From Symsagittifera roscoffensis (lineage: Eukaryota; Xenacoelomorpha; Acoela; Convolutidae), in the NCBI RefSeq assembly GCF_963678635.1, contig NC_087066.1:16675275-16739274 (forward strand): a stretch of DNA of 64,000 nucleotides. The letters are read 5' to 3'. Positions 20,760-33,330 of the stretch are shown here, one piece after another. The notes beneath the pieces were generated by a model. That model saw only the letters and a program-made list of their open reading frames with translations. It did not search any database and was not told where the DNA came from. Position 1 is the stretch's first letter, and every line of letters starts with the position of its first letter. The position numbers were made by a program, and so were the translations under genes.

Positions 20760-21455
20760 ACAACCACATTAATTATTCAAAACTGAGCATGTTTTGAACT
20801 CAGTAAACACAACGTTTTAATTTGCTTTAAATAATTAGTTGCCAAATTAACAACATTTCAAAAAGCACATCCCAATTTGACTGATACAAAAAAAATCTTA
20901 AAGACGAGTTCGCAAAAAAGTAATTGGTATGAACAACATAAAGCGCTATTGCAGACTACTATGGCTCCTAAAACATTACATATAATACAATAAAATAAAG
21001 CCCCCAAAATTTGTTGTATCCGATTAACTTAGCCAGTTGGGATAAAGTTTCAACAAAACACATGTAGTTTGATCAACCTTACAGTTGGTAACATCTGCAA
21101 TTAGAAAGATGGACTACAAAACAAGAAAACCCTTAATCCCTTAATTAGAGCAGAAAACAACTCAATTTTTTTCTCTAGTTTTGATTTCTCAGAAACAGCT
21201 TCTACGTTTTCATCAAGTTTCGCTGTGCAATAATTGTAGGTTTTTTTGCAATTGGCTGCCGATCAAACAAATGGAGGAATAGATGTTTCAAAAAGCAAAA
21301 TTAGACAAAAAGAATCATTGTGCTATAGATGAGCTATTGATGACTGGGACCATTTGGAGAAGCTTCATTTACAACAAACGCCATTTTCTGGCATTTTCTG
21401 AGTTCCAAGCTGATTAGTCTGTTTCGTTTTATACGTTAATAAAAACTAGTTTGCT
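20760..21455. other. Gene-free spacer
   Basis: AT-rich sequence between the two hAT MITEs. No coding or structural feature was recognised. Confidence 0.4.
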
Positions 21456-21457
21456 AC

Positions 21458-21827
21458 CAGGGTTGGATTTTCTCCAGAAGGGTTAGGGGATGCGCTTGGG
21501 GAAGGGGGATGCCTTTGTCGCTAACTTTATTTTTTAGGTCAACTAAATTGATTTTCCAAGCGGTCGCAAAACACTAGAAAAACGCCATTTTGATAAAAAT
21601 TTTCCGCGGCGCAGGCAATTTTTTTGAAAAAAAAAGAGGCCAAAAAAGCCGTTTGTGGGCACTTTTTGGAGACTTTCGACCAAAAAACTGCGTTGTTTTG
21701 GAGCGCGCTTTCCTTCAAAATTAAAAAAGGTTCGGGCCCAAGACGCCTTTAAAAGAGTTAAGGTCGGCTAAAAACAAGAAAAAATTTGGTTGGCAAGGGA
21801 ACCGATTCCCCCCTAAATCGGCACCTG
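21458..21827. mobile_element. Older, diverged hAT MITE of the same family
   Basis: Starts CAGGGTTGGATTTTC and ends CTAAATCGGCACCTG. Inside, AAAAAAGCCGTTTGTGGGCAC and GCGCGCTTTCCTTCAAAA match the 20343-20749 copy. The flanks TTTGCTAC and GTCGCTAA share only 5 of 8 bases, consistent with a decayed target duplication. Confidence 0.65.
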
Positions 21828-22344
21828 GTCGCTAAAACGTCTGTTCACTAGTTAGTAAATTTTCAAAGTAAGTGATAGAATATTTGTGTTCGGTGTGGTT
21901 CTTCTTCTCCAGAAAAGCTTAGATTTTTTAACTACCAATTTTGACGGGATTTCTTATATAAACGGAAAACCAATGTTGTTCTGAGCCCAAATTTAAAATA
22001 TAGCCAACAGACAGTTGGAAAACAACAAACGCAAACAAACAAATAAGAATACCGACTTGTTTTTTTTGGAAAGCTTTAACTCTGGATAACTTTAACTCAA
22101 TTTGAGGTATCATTATTTTAAGTTTTTATTCCGCTGGGAAAACTTAAATTTAAATTCGACTTTTGAAACTAAAAATCAATTAAGTTTTTTGTAACCGTTA
22201 CCTTTTTGCCGTTCGATAGAGAAATTTTAAAACAAATAAAAATTCATGAGTCAAACATCGAAAAAATGAATTTGAGCCTGAAAAAATTTCAAGGTTTTCC
22301 AAAGAAAAAAACGAGAAATAAAAAAATCATTGCGACCTATATGG

Positions 22345-22635
22345 GAGTCTGAACTATACCTCGGAAACCTTCTATTTCTCATCTTTTTTTGGAAAACTAC
22401 GGTCCCGGGTTGACCTCCATAGACCGAAAATGCTAATCATACAATTTCATACACTTAGTCTATGGAAAAATGCTAGTCATACAAGTTTCATACATTTGTG
22501 CAAAATGAATTTAATTGAATTTCAAAGGTATTTTATAGTTGTTTTGGTATCGAAATTGGTATCTCTTTATTAAAAAAAGGAAAAAAATGGTATGAAAAAA
22601 AACGCTAGTCATACAATTTCCAATGCTTGTCTTCA
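22345..22635. repeat. Short tandem repeat around TGCTAGTCATACAA
   Basis: TGCTAATCATACAATTTCAT, TGCTAGTCATACAAGTTTCA and CGCTAGTCATACAATTTCCA occur within about 190 bp (near 22430, 22470 and 22602), alongside CATACA(C/T)TT pieces. No coding support. Confidence 0.5.
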
Positions 22636-22691
22636 CGCACAAATCGTCCTTGCAGCTAAAATCCAGAATAGCGCCCACCCAGGAGCGCCAC

Positions 22692-23430
22692 TGTAAAGTG
22701 GGGGAATTCACAATATCTCTAGGCCGGCTTTTCTCACTCGCTATCGTCCTTCGCACCGCCGCGATATGTTCCCTTTAGTACTGGGGTCAGTGGGGCTACC
22801 GATTCCCGGTACTGTTTACAATCCCAAAAGGGTTGATTTGGTGGTTGGCTTCTCTGTATCGTACTATGCTGCTTGCCCCGTGATCTGTGCTCTTCCGACT
22901 GTATCTCACTCGTCAATCAATAGTCGATCGCAACAACAATTCCAATAATAAGAATGAATTAAGAAATAAGTATAACCAAATACAGAGTAGCCTATAAACG
23001 GCTGGAATATAAATTATTCATTCAGTCAATGGAATGGGTCCGCGATTACTATTATTTAACCCCCTGCTTTATGCAGTTCAATTAACACCTTACTATTAAC
23101 CAACTAACTAACGTTCTCCTCGAGAAGTTCTTTCAATATCGATCGTTCAACAACGATCCCACTATCCTCTAGATAGCCCTAACTTGTATCCACTAACTAA
23201 CTTAATCACGTTAACAAGTCTTCCAACTCGTTCCCATTTTCCTTTGAGAATAAAGCGACTACCTTAGCTTCTAGCCCCAAATTGTCCTCACTAACTCAAT
23301 GAGATACGACTTATTAACAATAAACTCTAAATCGTTCTGATTCGTAAAGGTCGGTCCGAAGCATCCGCGCCTTATGTCTATTTACTCTTAGTTTTAGTTA
23401 GGGATCTGTCATTCCGTACAAGTCATGACA
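22692..23430 (+). repeat. Possible LTR with TATA box and poly(A) signal
   Basis: This segment is less AT-rich than its surroundings. On the plus strand it has a TATAAA at 23008, an initiator-like TCAGTC at 23022 and an AATAAA at 23249, the order and spacing expected of U3-R-U5. It begins TGTAAAGTGGGGG and a candidate end ATGACA lies near 23428. Against this, no second LTR or clean primer-binding site was found on the expected side. On the opposite strand a TGGCGCTCC sequence lies just beyond 22692 and would suit a primer-binding site for the reverse orientation. A host promoter is an alternative. Confidence 0.3.
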
Positions 23431-23588
23431 TTTACCTATGTACCTCCTACGCAGCGTTCCAGCCCATAAATTCCGTATGATCACATTAATTTAAATGCCA
23501 AGTTCAAAATGCCAACCAAAGCTATGCTAAACAAATAACAAATGCAACTTCAACTTAATTCAAGCTATATTTACATATCAAAATGCCC

Positions 23589-23788
23589 NNNNNNNNNNNN
23601 NNNNNNNNNNNNNNNNNNNNNNNNNNNNNNNNNNNNNNNNNNNNNNNNNNNNNNNNNNNNNNNNNNNNNNNNNNNNNNNNNNNNNNNNNNNNNNNNNNNN
23701 NNNNNNNNNNNNNNNNNNNNNNNNNNNNNNNNNNNNNNNNNNNNNNNNNNNNNNNNNNNNNNNNNNNNNNNNNNNNNNNNNNNNNNNN
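23589..23788. other. Assembly gap, 200 N
   Basis: Exactly 200 N. Frames running across it are artefacts. The sequence right of the gap matches 34885 onward, so the gap probably hides the homologue of about 34730-34885 or more. Confidence 0.99.
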
Positions 23789-24340
23789 GGATCAAAAATG
23801 CCATTGTCAGCCAATTCAAATTTTCTAGAAAAAATCAATTATGTGCGCCATGATAGGGATTTTCAACGTCAAGTCGTTTTGGACCATGACTTTTTTCAAG
23901 ATGAAGTTGATGCGTTTCAGTTTGGAAAAATATGAATATTCACAGTTGTTTGACTTCGTTCTTTGTTTCAATTGAAAAAATGGAAAAAAATGAGCTCTTT
24001 TGTGCAATCTTCAGGATTAAGATGTAACCTGTTTTCAGTATTACTTTGGTAGTATGGTTCATCATCAAATCTACTTTTGTTTACACTGGAGGCTTGTGAA
24101 CAATATATTTTTCATTTCAGAGAACTTTATGTAAATTTCCAGCCAAACACGTGGTGTAGCGCGAGCCTTGTACTAGAGTTTGGGGTTTCTTTTGCCTGAG
24201 GTTCTGATTCGCATTGCATTGGGCTACTTAGTTTATTACATATTTGTGCAATGTTTTGGTTAATTGTCTTCGGAGGTCCTATAATTCTGTGCGTTGTATG
24301 TCGTGAAATATTGGTTCAAAATTTCTAAGAGAAAAAGGAC
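23789..24340 (-). pseudogene. Unrecognised retroelement ORF module, type 1
   Basis: Homologous to 34885-35440. On the minus strand both encode, across stops, the same protein pieces: SRYTTC, CSQASSV-type, SNNCEYSYFS, KVMVQNDLTLK and PIMAHIIDF. The module occurs several times in the window in variants and always on the sense strand of the Ty3/gypsy-like copies, so it is probably a coding part of that family. Its role (envelope-like third ORF, or another pol-flanking protein) cannot be settled by reading alone. Confidence 0.45.
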
Positions 24341-26690
24341 TATTTCCTCGAGATTATTTTTGACTGTGATGTCTTGTTCTGTTCAAATGCTGTGATACTG
24401 ACGGATGAGTGTGATACGTTGGTGCGTACATTTGTACACTTAAGGATGCTTTGGGATTTGCTGCGGTCAATAGTTCTGACAATGATGCTTGTCGGTCTTC
24501 AGATGTATTGGGGTTTTCGACATAAGATATTCGAGTAGATGCGTTAGAATTGATTAATTTTATAGTTGAATTATCCCTTGTGAGGACATTTTGGGTGGGA
24601 CTTTGGGCTGGGTTAGTAGGCGGGTCTTTTATAATTGTGGTTTGATCAAAAATCTTGATGTCGTTTTGTCTTATGTTTTTTTCTAGTTCAAGAAGCTATT
24701 TGGTTTTGGTAGTTTTCATTTAAAAAAATGATTATCATTACGATAGCTAATACAATGGTGATTATTGATTGCTTAAGCATGTATAATGGATTAGGATAAA
24801 GTATTGAAATTCACATAGTTTTTGCTTTGGGTTTGATTTTTTCGTAAGAAGAAACATTATAGATTTGGAACCTGTAAAAAAACTGCTGGGTGTTTTGATC
24901 TGCACGATTAATATGTAACAAGTTTTCAGTATTACTTTGGTAGTTTGTTTCATCATCAAGTCTACTTTTGTTTACACTGGAAGCTTGTGAACAATGTACT
25001 TTCTTTTCAGAGAATTTTCTGTAAATTTCCAGCCCACAAGTGGTGTAGCGCGGGCATTCGATTAGAGTGTGGGGATTTTTTTCGTTGTTTTTTTTGCCTG
25101 AGGTTCTGATTCGCATTGGTTTACTTACTTTTTTAGATATTGGTGCAATGTTTTGGTTAATTGTCTTCAAAAGTCATATAATTCGGCGCGTGCTGATGTC
25201 TATCGTGAAATGTTGGTTCAAAATGGCTAAGAGAAGAAGGATGTTTTGTGATAGTAATATTAAAAGAAACATGTTTATGGAAGACTGAAAGCGGGTCAAA
25301 AAAGGAAGATGTATAATCAATTGTTTTCCACTTCCTCTTGGTATATCCGTAAAAATAAAATTTTTAACTCAGTAAAATTGAATGGAGGGGTACAGACTAT
25401 ATTATGATGTCTGGTTGCGATAGTGGAAGCAGTTATTTTCTAAAAGTTTTAAATTTTTCTGTTTTTTCTATTTTTAAAACTAGATATTGTAACTAATTGA
25501 CTGCCAAATTGCAAAGTCGAGTGCTTTTACCATTTACCAAATAAAGGGGGAATTGCTACCAAACTGTTTCAGTCAAGTTAAAATGACTTCCTATTGTTTT
25601 GCAATTCTTGATATCTAGCATTTAGATATGTAGCATTTATTGGGAAGGTATTTAGAGTTGATAGACTGGTCACGTGAGGTGTTGACGGTAGTAAAAGTGT
25701 TTATGGTAGAGTTGAAGGTGTTGTACCGGAAATAAGCGTCTATTGGATAGTTTAATAAAATTGGTTCACCGATTGGTTATTTGTAACTCGATAGTCTTAT
25801 CGTAGGTTTGGTGAATATGGTGATGAATTTATAATTGTAGGAGTGAAATTATTTTCGTTAATTGTGGGTTGCGATGTTGATGAACTTGAAGGTTTGGATG
25901 GCGAATTTACATTTCCTTGAACTCTTGCTGTTGTGTTATTTATATTTCGGCGTGGTTGAACTATTGGTCTTTTAATTGTTCTTCCTCGAGACTATTTTCG
26001 ACTGTGATATCTTGTTCTGTTCAAATTCTGTGATACTGACGGATGAATGTGATACGTTGGTGCGTACATTTGTACACTTTGGGATGCTTTGGGATTTGCT
26101 GCGGTCAATAGTTCTGACAATGGTGCTTGTCGGTCTTCAGATGTATTGGGGTTTTCGACATAAGATATTCGAGTAGATGCGTTAGAATTGATTAATTTTA
26201 TAGTTGAATTATCCCTTGTGAGGACATTTTGGGTGGGACTTTGGGCTGGGTTAGTAGGCGGGTCTTTTATAATTGTGGTTTGATCAAAAATCTTGATGTC
26301 GTTTTGTCTTATGTTTTTTTCTAGTTCAAGAAGCTATTTGGTTTTGGTAGTTTTCATTAAAAAAATGATTATCATTACGATAGCTAATAAAATGGTGATT
26401 ATTGATTGTTTAAATATGTATAATGGGTTAGGATAAAGTATTGAAATTCACATAGTTTTTGCTTTGGGTTTGATTTTTTCGTAAGAAGAAACATTATAGA
26501 TTTGGAACCTGTAAAAAAACTGCTGGGTGTTTTGATCTGCACGATTAATATGTAACAAGTTTTTAGTATTACTTTGGTATTTTAATTCATCATCAAGTCT
26601 ATTTTTGTTTACACTGGAAGCTTGTGAACAATGTAATTTCTTTTCAGAGAATTTTCTGTAAATTTCTGTAATCAATGGTGATTGTTCTTT
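24340..26690 (-). repeat. ~1.64-kb tandem duplication of chimeric retroelement modules
   Basis: CCTCGAGATTATTTTTGACTG at about 24346 recurs at about 25983, and everything following recurs at the same offset, so the second unit is a truncated tandem copy. Read on the minus strand, a unit contains a hydrophobic membrane-like stretch (SIITIVLAIVMIIIF; 24725-24775 and 26365-26415), followed by a Ser/Thr/Asn-rich tail (PPTNPAQSPTQN, STRISYVENPNTSED). Upstream of it are a fragment of RNase H (MFLLTKKSNPKQKL) and the CPRYTTC/CSQASSV module. Part of the tail is open over about 90 codons. Elsewhere stops occur. Confidence 0.55.
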
Positions 26691-26726
26691 CTGTTATCAA
26701 TTGAACGTTTGAATTTTCTGTAATCA

Positions 26727-27200
26727 ATGATGAATGTTGAAAGGATGAAGCGGAACGTTTGAAAAAATAACTGGAAAGAATACAAGTTTTTGTTTTATAG
26801 GGTACTAATCCTCACTGTAATGTAGTAATATAAAACCAATCATGATCCATGAAAAAAGTTTTGCAGTAAACTGTAAAGCTTAAAATATGCTTAGTATCAG
26901 TCAAAGAATTGGAAATAAGGATGAAATCAATTACTTTTTTATCCGCTCTAACATCGCATTAAACCAATATATCACTGGGTCTTTTGAGGATAGAAAACAT
27001 AAGAGATAAGAGTACGATTAAGGATTGGTATTAGACTAGGAAGTTGTACTACCCTATCAGTCTGCAAATAGATAGCGTAACAATCAGAATGCGAACCCTC
27101 ATCCAAAATTTTCCTATCAGAAGCCCCTCGGACCTAAATTTATCTGGTTTGTTCAACGAGTCTTGAGCAGATCTAATAGTAAATGAGTTTGAGAAAAAAA
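26727..27200 (+). repeat. LTR-like repeat L2 with preceding tail, copy B (partial)
   Basis: 26727-26837 repeats the retroelement tail of 9583-9690. The following 360 bp, in plus sense, matches the reverse complement of 31110-31560, 50120-50700 and 60590-60960. Shared landmarks are ACCAATCATGATCC, ATACCAATCC-type, AAGTTG(T/C)AC, GGACCTAAA and AGCAGATCTAA. Tail followed by L2 in this orientation fits an internal 3' end running into an LTR. Confidence 0.55.
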
Positions 27201-27660
27201 TCAAAGAGTACATGACAAACAACAAAAAAATTTAGCTTATTTCCAACTCTCGATAAGCTAATCAATCCACACCAATACCAAAGATGGAAACCTATCACAA
27301 AAAATACAAAAACCAAAACCTTCATCGCAAGGCGAAAAAGCAGACAACGACGGTAAAATTAAAGATTATTTGTGCAGTAAAAAAACGCAATAAAGAGAGA
27401 CGTTTATATAAAACGCATTAAAGAGAGACGTAAACTTTATTTAAAAAGACGAGTAAAAAATGAAAAAAAGACAAGTAGAATTCTGAGTAAAATTTGAAAA
27501 AGTACCAAAAAAATAAGTATCAACCAGAGGTCGTAGAAAACTTTATCTACCTCAAGCTGAACTTCTGCAGCGAATTTTGTAGCAAAAATTTATTCAAACC
27601 TTATAAAGAATAAAATTTCAAAAATAAGGCAAACAAAATTTGTATGAAATTTAGTTATTG
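27200..27660 (+). other. Leader region of copy B, no gene recognised
   Basis: A-rich plus strand with short duplications (AAAGAGAGACGT twice near 27395 and 27425). A TGGCGAGGACTCG at 27667 would suit a tRNA primer-binding site, but it is not directly next to a clear LTR end. Confidence 0.35.
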
Positions 27661-30370
27661 CTAGTCTGGCGAGGACTCGTTGATTTCAAGGATCATCATC
27701 GCTTCTCGTCTTCAAACTTTTTTAAACACTTCATCTAAAACAATCACTTTTTTACATACTAATCTGATCAAATTCCAGATCATTGAGATTTTTCTTGGAT
27801 CTTTAAAGATTTAAAATTTCTTACTATATTTTAAATATCAAGTCATCAAGGCGTCTCTTACTGACTTTTTATTTCTAAGTCTTAATCTTTTTCTATTTCT
27901 TAAACTTGGTGGATCCTCCAGGCCTTCCTTGAATCTATTTAACTTCAATTTTAAATCCAATCCAACCCTCTAAGTAAATTTCTAACAACCTAAAACGTCG
28001 ATTCACTTTCCAAGCCTTTCGATTGATCCAGGGCCAACTGACAATCTTTCTTTTCAAAACTCATCAATTAAATTAGGCTAAGCTGTGAAGAACTTCGGTT
28101 ATTCATCGTTCACTTGAACTCTACCTTTTATTAGACCGAGGTTTATAAGAAACCTTAGAACTAGTAAGTTTTAAAATAGTATCTAACGATATATTTGTCT
28201 TCTAAATGTAGCTGAAACTTGTGAATTGATTTAAGATTCTGCAATCTTGATCTCAAAACGATCCCCATTTAAGTAAGATTAAGAATACTTTAAGGTAGAA
28301 AACGCCGTAAACGTTTGAGAGCAGTAAAACACCATTCTATTGAATCAAAATACTATCTCCCCAACCCGTCTTCCAGCGACAAACGAAACCAAAAAATAGG
28401 TATAACATTAGCAAAAAGAGTAAGAACTAACAGTTGAAAAACCAGAACATTTAACAGCTTTGCTTTGCATCAAACAATTTTCCTGATACTTCAAATTTAA
28501 TAAGTAAAGTTCAAGCTATTTAAGTATATTCTTTTTTCATCGAAGATTCCCAATACGAATTTGTATTAACACCCTATCCACAAAAGACAGGATTTTTTTA
28601 ACCTAGAAATCAATGAAAAAAACTAACTCCTCTAAAAACAAAAACAATTTCTTACAAAACTCTCTTCGATGAAGCCTAACGCGTTTTCAGGCTCTGACAC
28701 AACAATCTTACTTATGCTCGAAAATCTCACAAATCATAGTAACAAACCAAAATAATTAAAAAATCAGATTAAGAAATTTTTTCGATTCCGAAGCAACAAC
28801 ATAATTTTCAATCAAAAAAACGAAGCAATGAAATAATAATAAAAAGAAATCAATTTGAACGGTTACTTGGAACCAATCTAAAAGGCATATTCAAAGCACA
28901 TTCAACAAAGCAATTTGAATTAACAGGTGACGAATATACAAGGTTCGCAGATGGAACATATTAAGTTTGGAACCCTAAATGGTATCATGGTCTGTTCATT
29001 AATACACTAAATGAAATTTTGAGCTCAGCAATCCAAACAATTTCAATAAATAATTATTTGTTGAAAGTTTTTCCATTAGCAACAGATAGAATACCCTGAA
29101 TCTGTAACATAAAATTTCAAAAGAGAACCGGAAATTTTAGTCTCAAGTCGACAATCATGCATACACAAAAAAATTAGACGGAGCAACAACGCTAATTCAA
29201 CAAGTTTTTTCAACACATCACATTTTGCAAACAAAGAATTGATTACCACTATGCCAGTAGCAACAAAACAAAGCATCTCAACTTGACGTCTTCCATTCAT
29301 AACTTCACATACTAAACATGCACTTTTCCAAATGTCCAAATTAAAATCAACAGCTGAATCAACCACACATCGAGTCCATCTATCGATGAATTACAGCCCC
29401 ATTACTATCACTAAAAACGATCATACATTCGGAAAAACCAAAGCGGACACCATTTTGCAAACCATAATTCAGATTTTTTCGCGATTCAAGTTATAAGTAA
29501 CGCTATAGCAAACCCAGTTCATACAAGACAATCACAAACTCTCCACCACACCTATCACCAACAACAACACAAAAAACATAGTTCTCTCAGTCAGTTTTAA
29601 TGATAAAAATAAAACTCAAAAAGATATTTCTGAAAATTACCCATTTCTTTAACAAACTGAACAGTTTGAAATATTTATTGATCAAAACAAAAGAAACAAC
29701 AAAAATTCATTCTCTGAAGTTGAAAACCATTTTCACAAAATCCAACAACAGCCATAAACGACTGATAAAAGAAATACCAAGGGTATTTTCACGATGAACT
29801 CGATGATATTTTTCAACCATATGTTTTCGAATTTTGCCGAACGAAGGCATAGCATACGATAATAAAATCCAATTTATACTCAAAAATGCTAACCTGAAAC
29901 AATGAAAAACAAAATTCAACTTTCATTTTATTTAGGAAAACTTGGAATCACCAGAAAACAACTCAAATTTCACTCAAACTTCAATCAAGTACCTAATACA
30001 GCAGAATCACGCTAAGTAACGTTTAAAACAAAAGTTATGGGTGAATAATCAAATACATAACAAAACCCTAGTGGTCTTCAAAGAAACAGATGCCAAAAAC
30101 TCAAATAAAATTTATTTTATGCTGTTAAAGCAAACCTAATTTTAATATTAAAACAAAAACCTTAAATACTCAACTTCGTCAGACTTTGATTGATAGACGT
30201 ACAGCCTTAATACAAACCACACTTGGCAGGGCAGCTCAAAATCGGTCTTCAGTTTTACCAACAGAAATAATAGGAGGTTAAATTTTTGGCACAGCAGTTC
30301 TCAAAGTTGTTCTAAGTAGAAAGAAACAAACAACAGCAAAGAAAATTTTGTGATGAAATCCGAATAATTT
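27660..30370 (+). pseudogene. Retroelement gag remnant, copy B
   Basis: Aligned along its length with copy A (5840-8655), including CGATTCCGAAGCAACAACA, GGTATCATGG, GCAACAGATAGAATACC-type and CCAGTTCATACAAGACAATC blocks. The capsid trace near 30180-30360 reads ALIQTTLGRAAQN and SSVLPTEII-type sequence, followed by a corrupted form of the CNEIR-like end. Many stops are present. As in copy A the homology ends at GATGAAATCCG and the next sequence is repeat R. No pol domain is present. Confidence 0.55.
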
Positions 30371-31080
30371 CCGAGTAATGGTTATTGGCTCGTAATTGGT
30401 TATATTGAAGATTTTGTTAGACAACTTTGTTTCTTGGGATTTCTTACTGGCCTCAGTGGTATTTCTCTGACCGTATAACGCTTACGGGTGTAAATAGATA
30501 ATTTTTTAGGCGTGGTCTCAATTTTGGTTGTCCTACAGTTTATTTTCATCTGTTACTTCTGAATTTTTTTTATTCTGTGTCGATTATCAGTTATGATTAA
30601 ACGTATATCCAATCAAAAGTGGCTTTTAGTTGAGGAAAGAATATTAAAACTACTTTTTTTTTAACAATGCAATTCCAGTTTTTCTGTAAAAAAAGAGAAG
30701 AAGGATCAAAAAGAATTTGTCAGATCTAAAATGGGAAGCGGAAAAAAAACGATATTCACAGCCGAAACTATTCTCTGCTGAGGCTAGACTAAGATGATTA
30801 CAAGTTTTAGAAAACGATGATTTGAAGGAAAGTGTTAACCAGCTAAAATTTCTTGTTTCTACATTGTTCTTATCGCCGGAAAATTTTCCCACGATGTTTT
30901 ACAGGATTATCGTATAGTTTTTATTATTGTCAACTTTGCTTAAAAATTTTCCGGGTTTCGCCTGGCTGACATTAAAAACAATTTTTGCTCTGCTCGGAGT
31001 GAAATGTCAAAAACTGATCCATGAAAGAAGCGGAACATTAGAAAAAAGTTTTTTTTTTCGAGGGCGAGAGGGCTTGAAGA
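30370..31080 (+). repeat. Direct repeat R (partial) plus tail segment, copy B
   Basis: 30370-30560 matches the second half of repeat R (TTCCGAGTAATGG, AACGCTTACG, TTGTCCTACAGTTTA). 30590-31080 matches the tail at 9090-9620. Together with 27660-30370 it makes copy B collinear with copy A. Confidence 0.55.
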
Positions 31081-31109
31081 TGATCCGTTTGCCTGTCGCG
31101 GGCACTTTT

Positions 31110-31560
31110 CGATTCAATGATTAGATACAGTTAACCTACTTCTAATATTTGTTTGTTAATTCCGACAACTTTGAACATTTATTATGTTGAGTTTAGGTCC
31201 GTGGTGGCCTTATCATGAAGTAATTTTGGAAGAAGTACACGTCTGTTTGTCACCCTATCACGTTCTAAGCCGGATAGATTCGTGCAACTTCTTAGTTTTA
31301 TACCAACACTAACCTTACTTTTATATATCCTAATCTCAGCAGATCTAGTATATACTGGTATTCTTGCGACATTATATGTTTCAGCTTTTACATTTTATCA
31401 TAAATTTCAGTAGAGGATCATGATTGGTTACTTCGAAACATTTCACAGTGTTTAACACCAGGGTATAAATTAATACTTTCAATAGTAGTTTCGTACTGGT
31501 TTCAATGTGTTTTAAATTTTTTCTCAGCTTTGAAGGGTGTTTGAAAAAACAGAAAATTGA
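31110..31560 (-). repeat. LTR-like repeat L2, left end of copy C complex
   Basis: Matches 50120-50700 and 60590-60960 in the same orientation and 26837-27200 inverted. Shared blocks include TTTAGGTCC, GATAGATTCGTGCAACTTCT, GATCTAGTATATACTGGTAT and GATCATGAT. It contains no coding frame. Its position and orientation relative to the minus-strand gag-RT-RNase H remnants suit a 3' LTR. Confidence 0.6.
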
Positions 31561-33214
31561 AAATTGTTTTTGTCTGTCAGCTAGCCAAACTTTCTTTTTT
31601 GTCAGGTGTTCTGTCTATTATTCCTGTGTCTGTGTCTTTTTCTTGAAAACATCTTTTCTTTGATTAGGTGTTGACTTGGTGTATAATAAGGTTTCATGTG
31701 GTCCTAATAAAAATTGTCCTGATTTTCAAAAGAAATTTTTATCTAGGTTTGATCTGGTTTGGATATGATGGGAGTTTCCTGTACATGTTTTTGGTTCGGT
31801 GGCGTTAGTAAGCTTCCTTGGTTTTCTAAGCTAAATTCCTTTTTTCAATAGGGTTGAAGAAAATATTGAAACGCATGAATACTATTTAAAATTGGTTTCA
31901 GTTAATTTATTGAATTTTGATATTTTTTAAAATAAAATAGTCATGCGAAATTTGCACAAAAAGTAAACAGCTAATGCGAAAGTCGGAAATTTTGAAAGAC
32001 GAATTGGAAAGATTTTACAAACCAAAAAAAAATCAAAAATGTTTTTTTTTGTCATATTTTAAAACCCATTTGTTTTTTTCTACATTGTATCACAATTTAA
32101 TACATGAAATTTATCAATGTTTTGCTTGGCAAAAGTTTTGGTTCACAATTTGAAACTCACTGTTATCGTTCAGTATTTATGATTGAAAGGTTTTTAAAAA
32201 TTAATCTAATTTTATAACGTTTTCCGTGATTTTAGAAATCTAAAAGAAAATTGGTAATGGGTTCCTATAATTTGTTTAATTTGAACGTGATAATCAATGG
32301 TGACTTGTGATAAGCCAATCTTACTATAACTTTTTACTTGTGTAGCATTAGTGAGATGTTGAAGTGCTGTTATACCCATGTCGTCTTCTGTTTGACGGAG
32401 TGGTATATGGAGTAGGTTAGTAAAATTGCAGAAATGAAACCAAGGGACAGTGGGGATTAGTGTAAGCTCGTCATTATAAGAGTCTAGTTGGCTTTGGGTT
32501 CGTTGTTGTTATAGCAGAATTGTGCGAAAACTGAAAGGTTAACAAACAAAAATGCGTGGGTGTTAGTATGTCTAGGGTGCTGGCTGCGGATAAGACTTGA
32601 CTTGATAGGTCGATTTCGTAAATATCCCCATGGGTTTTTTGGATATTTCCTTTGTACTAGTATACGTCATGCACGGGTGGGAGGGTTGCTAATGGATGAT
32701 GATGATGTTTGTGATGGTGAAGAGAAGTGGGTGAATTAGTGCTGTAGAAGTTGCTGTAAGTGCTGAACAAGTTCACCTAAGTCGGAATCTAGTTGAATAA
32801 CTATCATTGGGCTCGGGGTGTCGGGAAGAGTACAAGAAAGGTGAAAGGATCGGGGATGCCTCGATGTATTAGGATAATTGAAGATAGATTGATTGATAGA
32901 ACTGAGGGAGTTATTGAAAGAAAAGGCGGCTGTGGAAAGTTAGTAGTGGGCTTGAGTCGGTATCAATAATTTTGTTGGGGTGTCTACTGGAGTTATCTAA
33001 AAAAATCTTGCGTGTCAAAAGCTGTTTGAATTTAAAAGTCAGAGAATTCACACAATGAATAAAAGTCACACAATAAATTGGATGGAAAAGTGGTGAAAAT
33101 GAAAGTGAATACCAGTCAGGGAGATGAGACGAGTTTAGTGATAGTGATGACAGAGTTGTGGCGCTGGAGATTGCAAGGGTAGCAATTACAGAAACAGTGG
33201 GATCCGAGTTAGCG

Positions 33215-33330
33215 GCTCATTGTGGGCTCAACCATTATGGGTTCTTAACCATTATGGGTTCCATTGTGGGTTCGCTTAACCATTAAGGGCTTTGGGCAAA
33301 CCACTATGGGTTAACCATTATTGTGTGAGG
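33215..33330. repeat. AACCATTATGGGTT minisatellite
   Basis: AACCATTATGGGTTC or close variants (ACCATTAAGGGC, ACCACTATGGGTT, CCATTGTGGGTTC) occur about six times in roughly 110 bp. The unit is partly palindromic (AACC...GGTT). Confidence 0.7.

Noticed and set aside
23542-23853. ORFs of 81-103 codons spanning 23583-23853
   Set aside because: They run through the 200-N gap.
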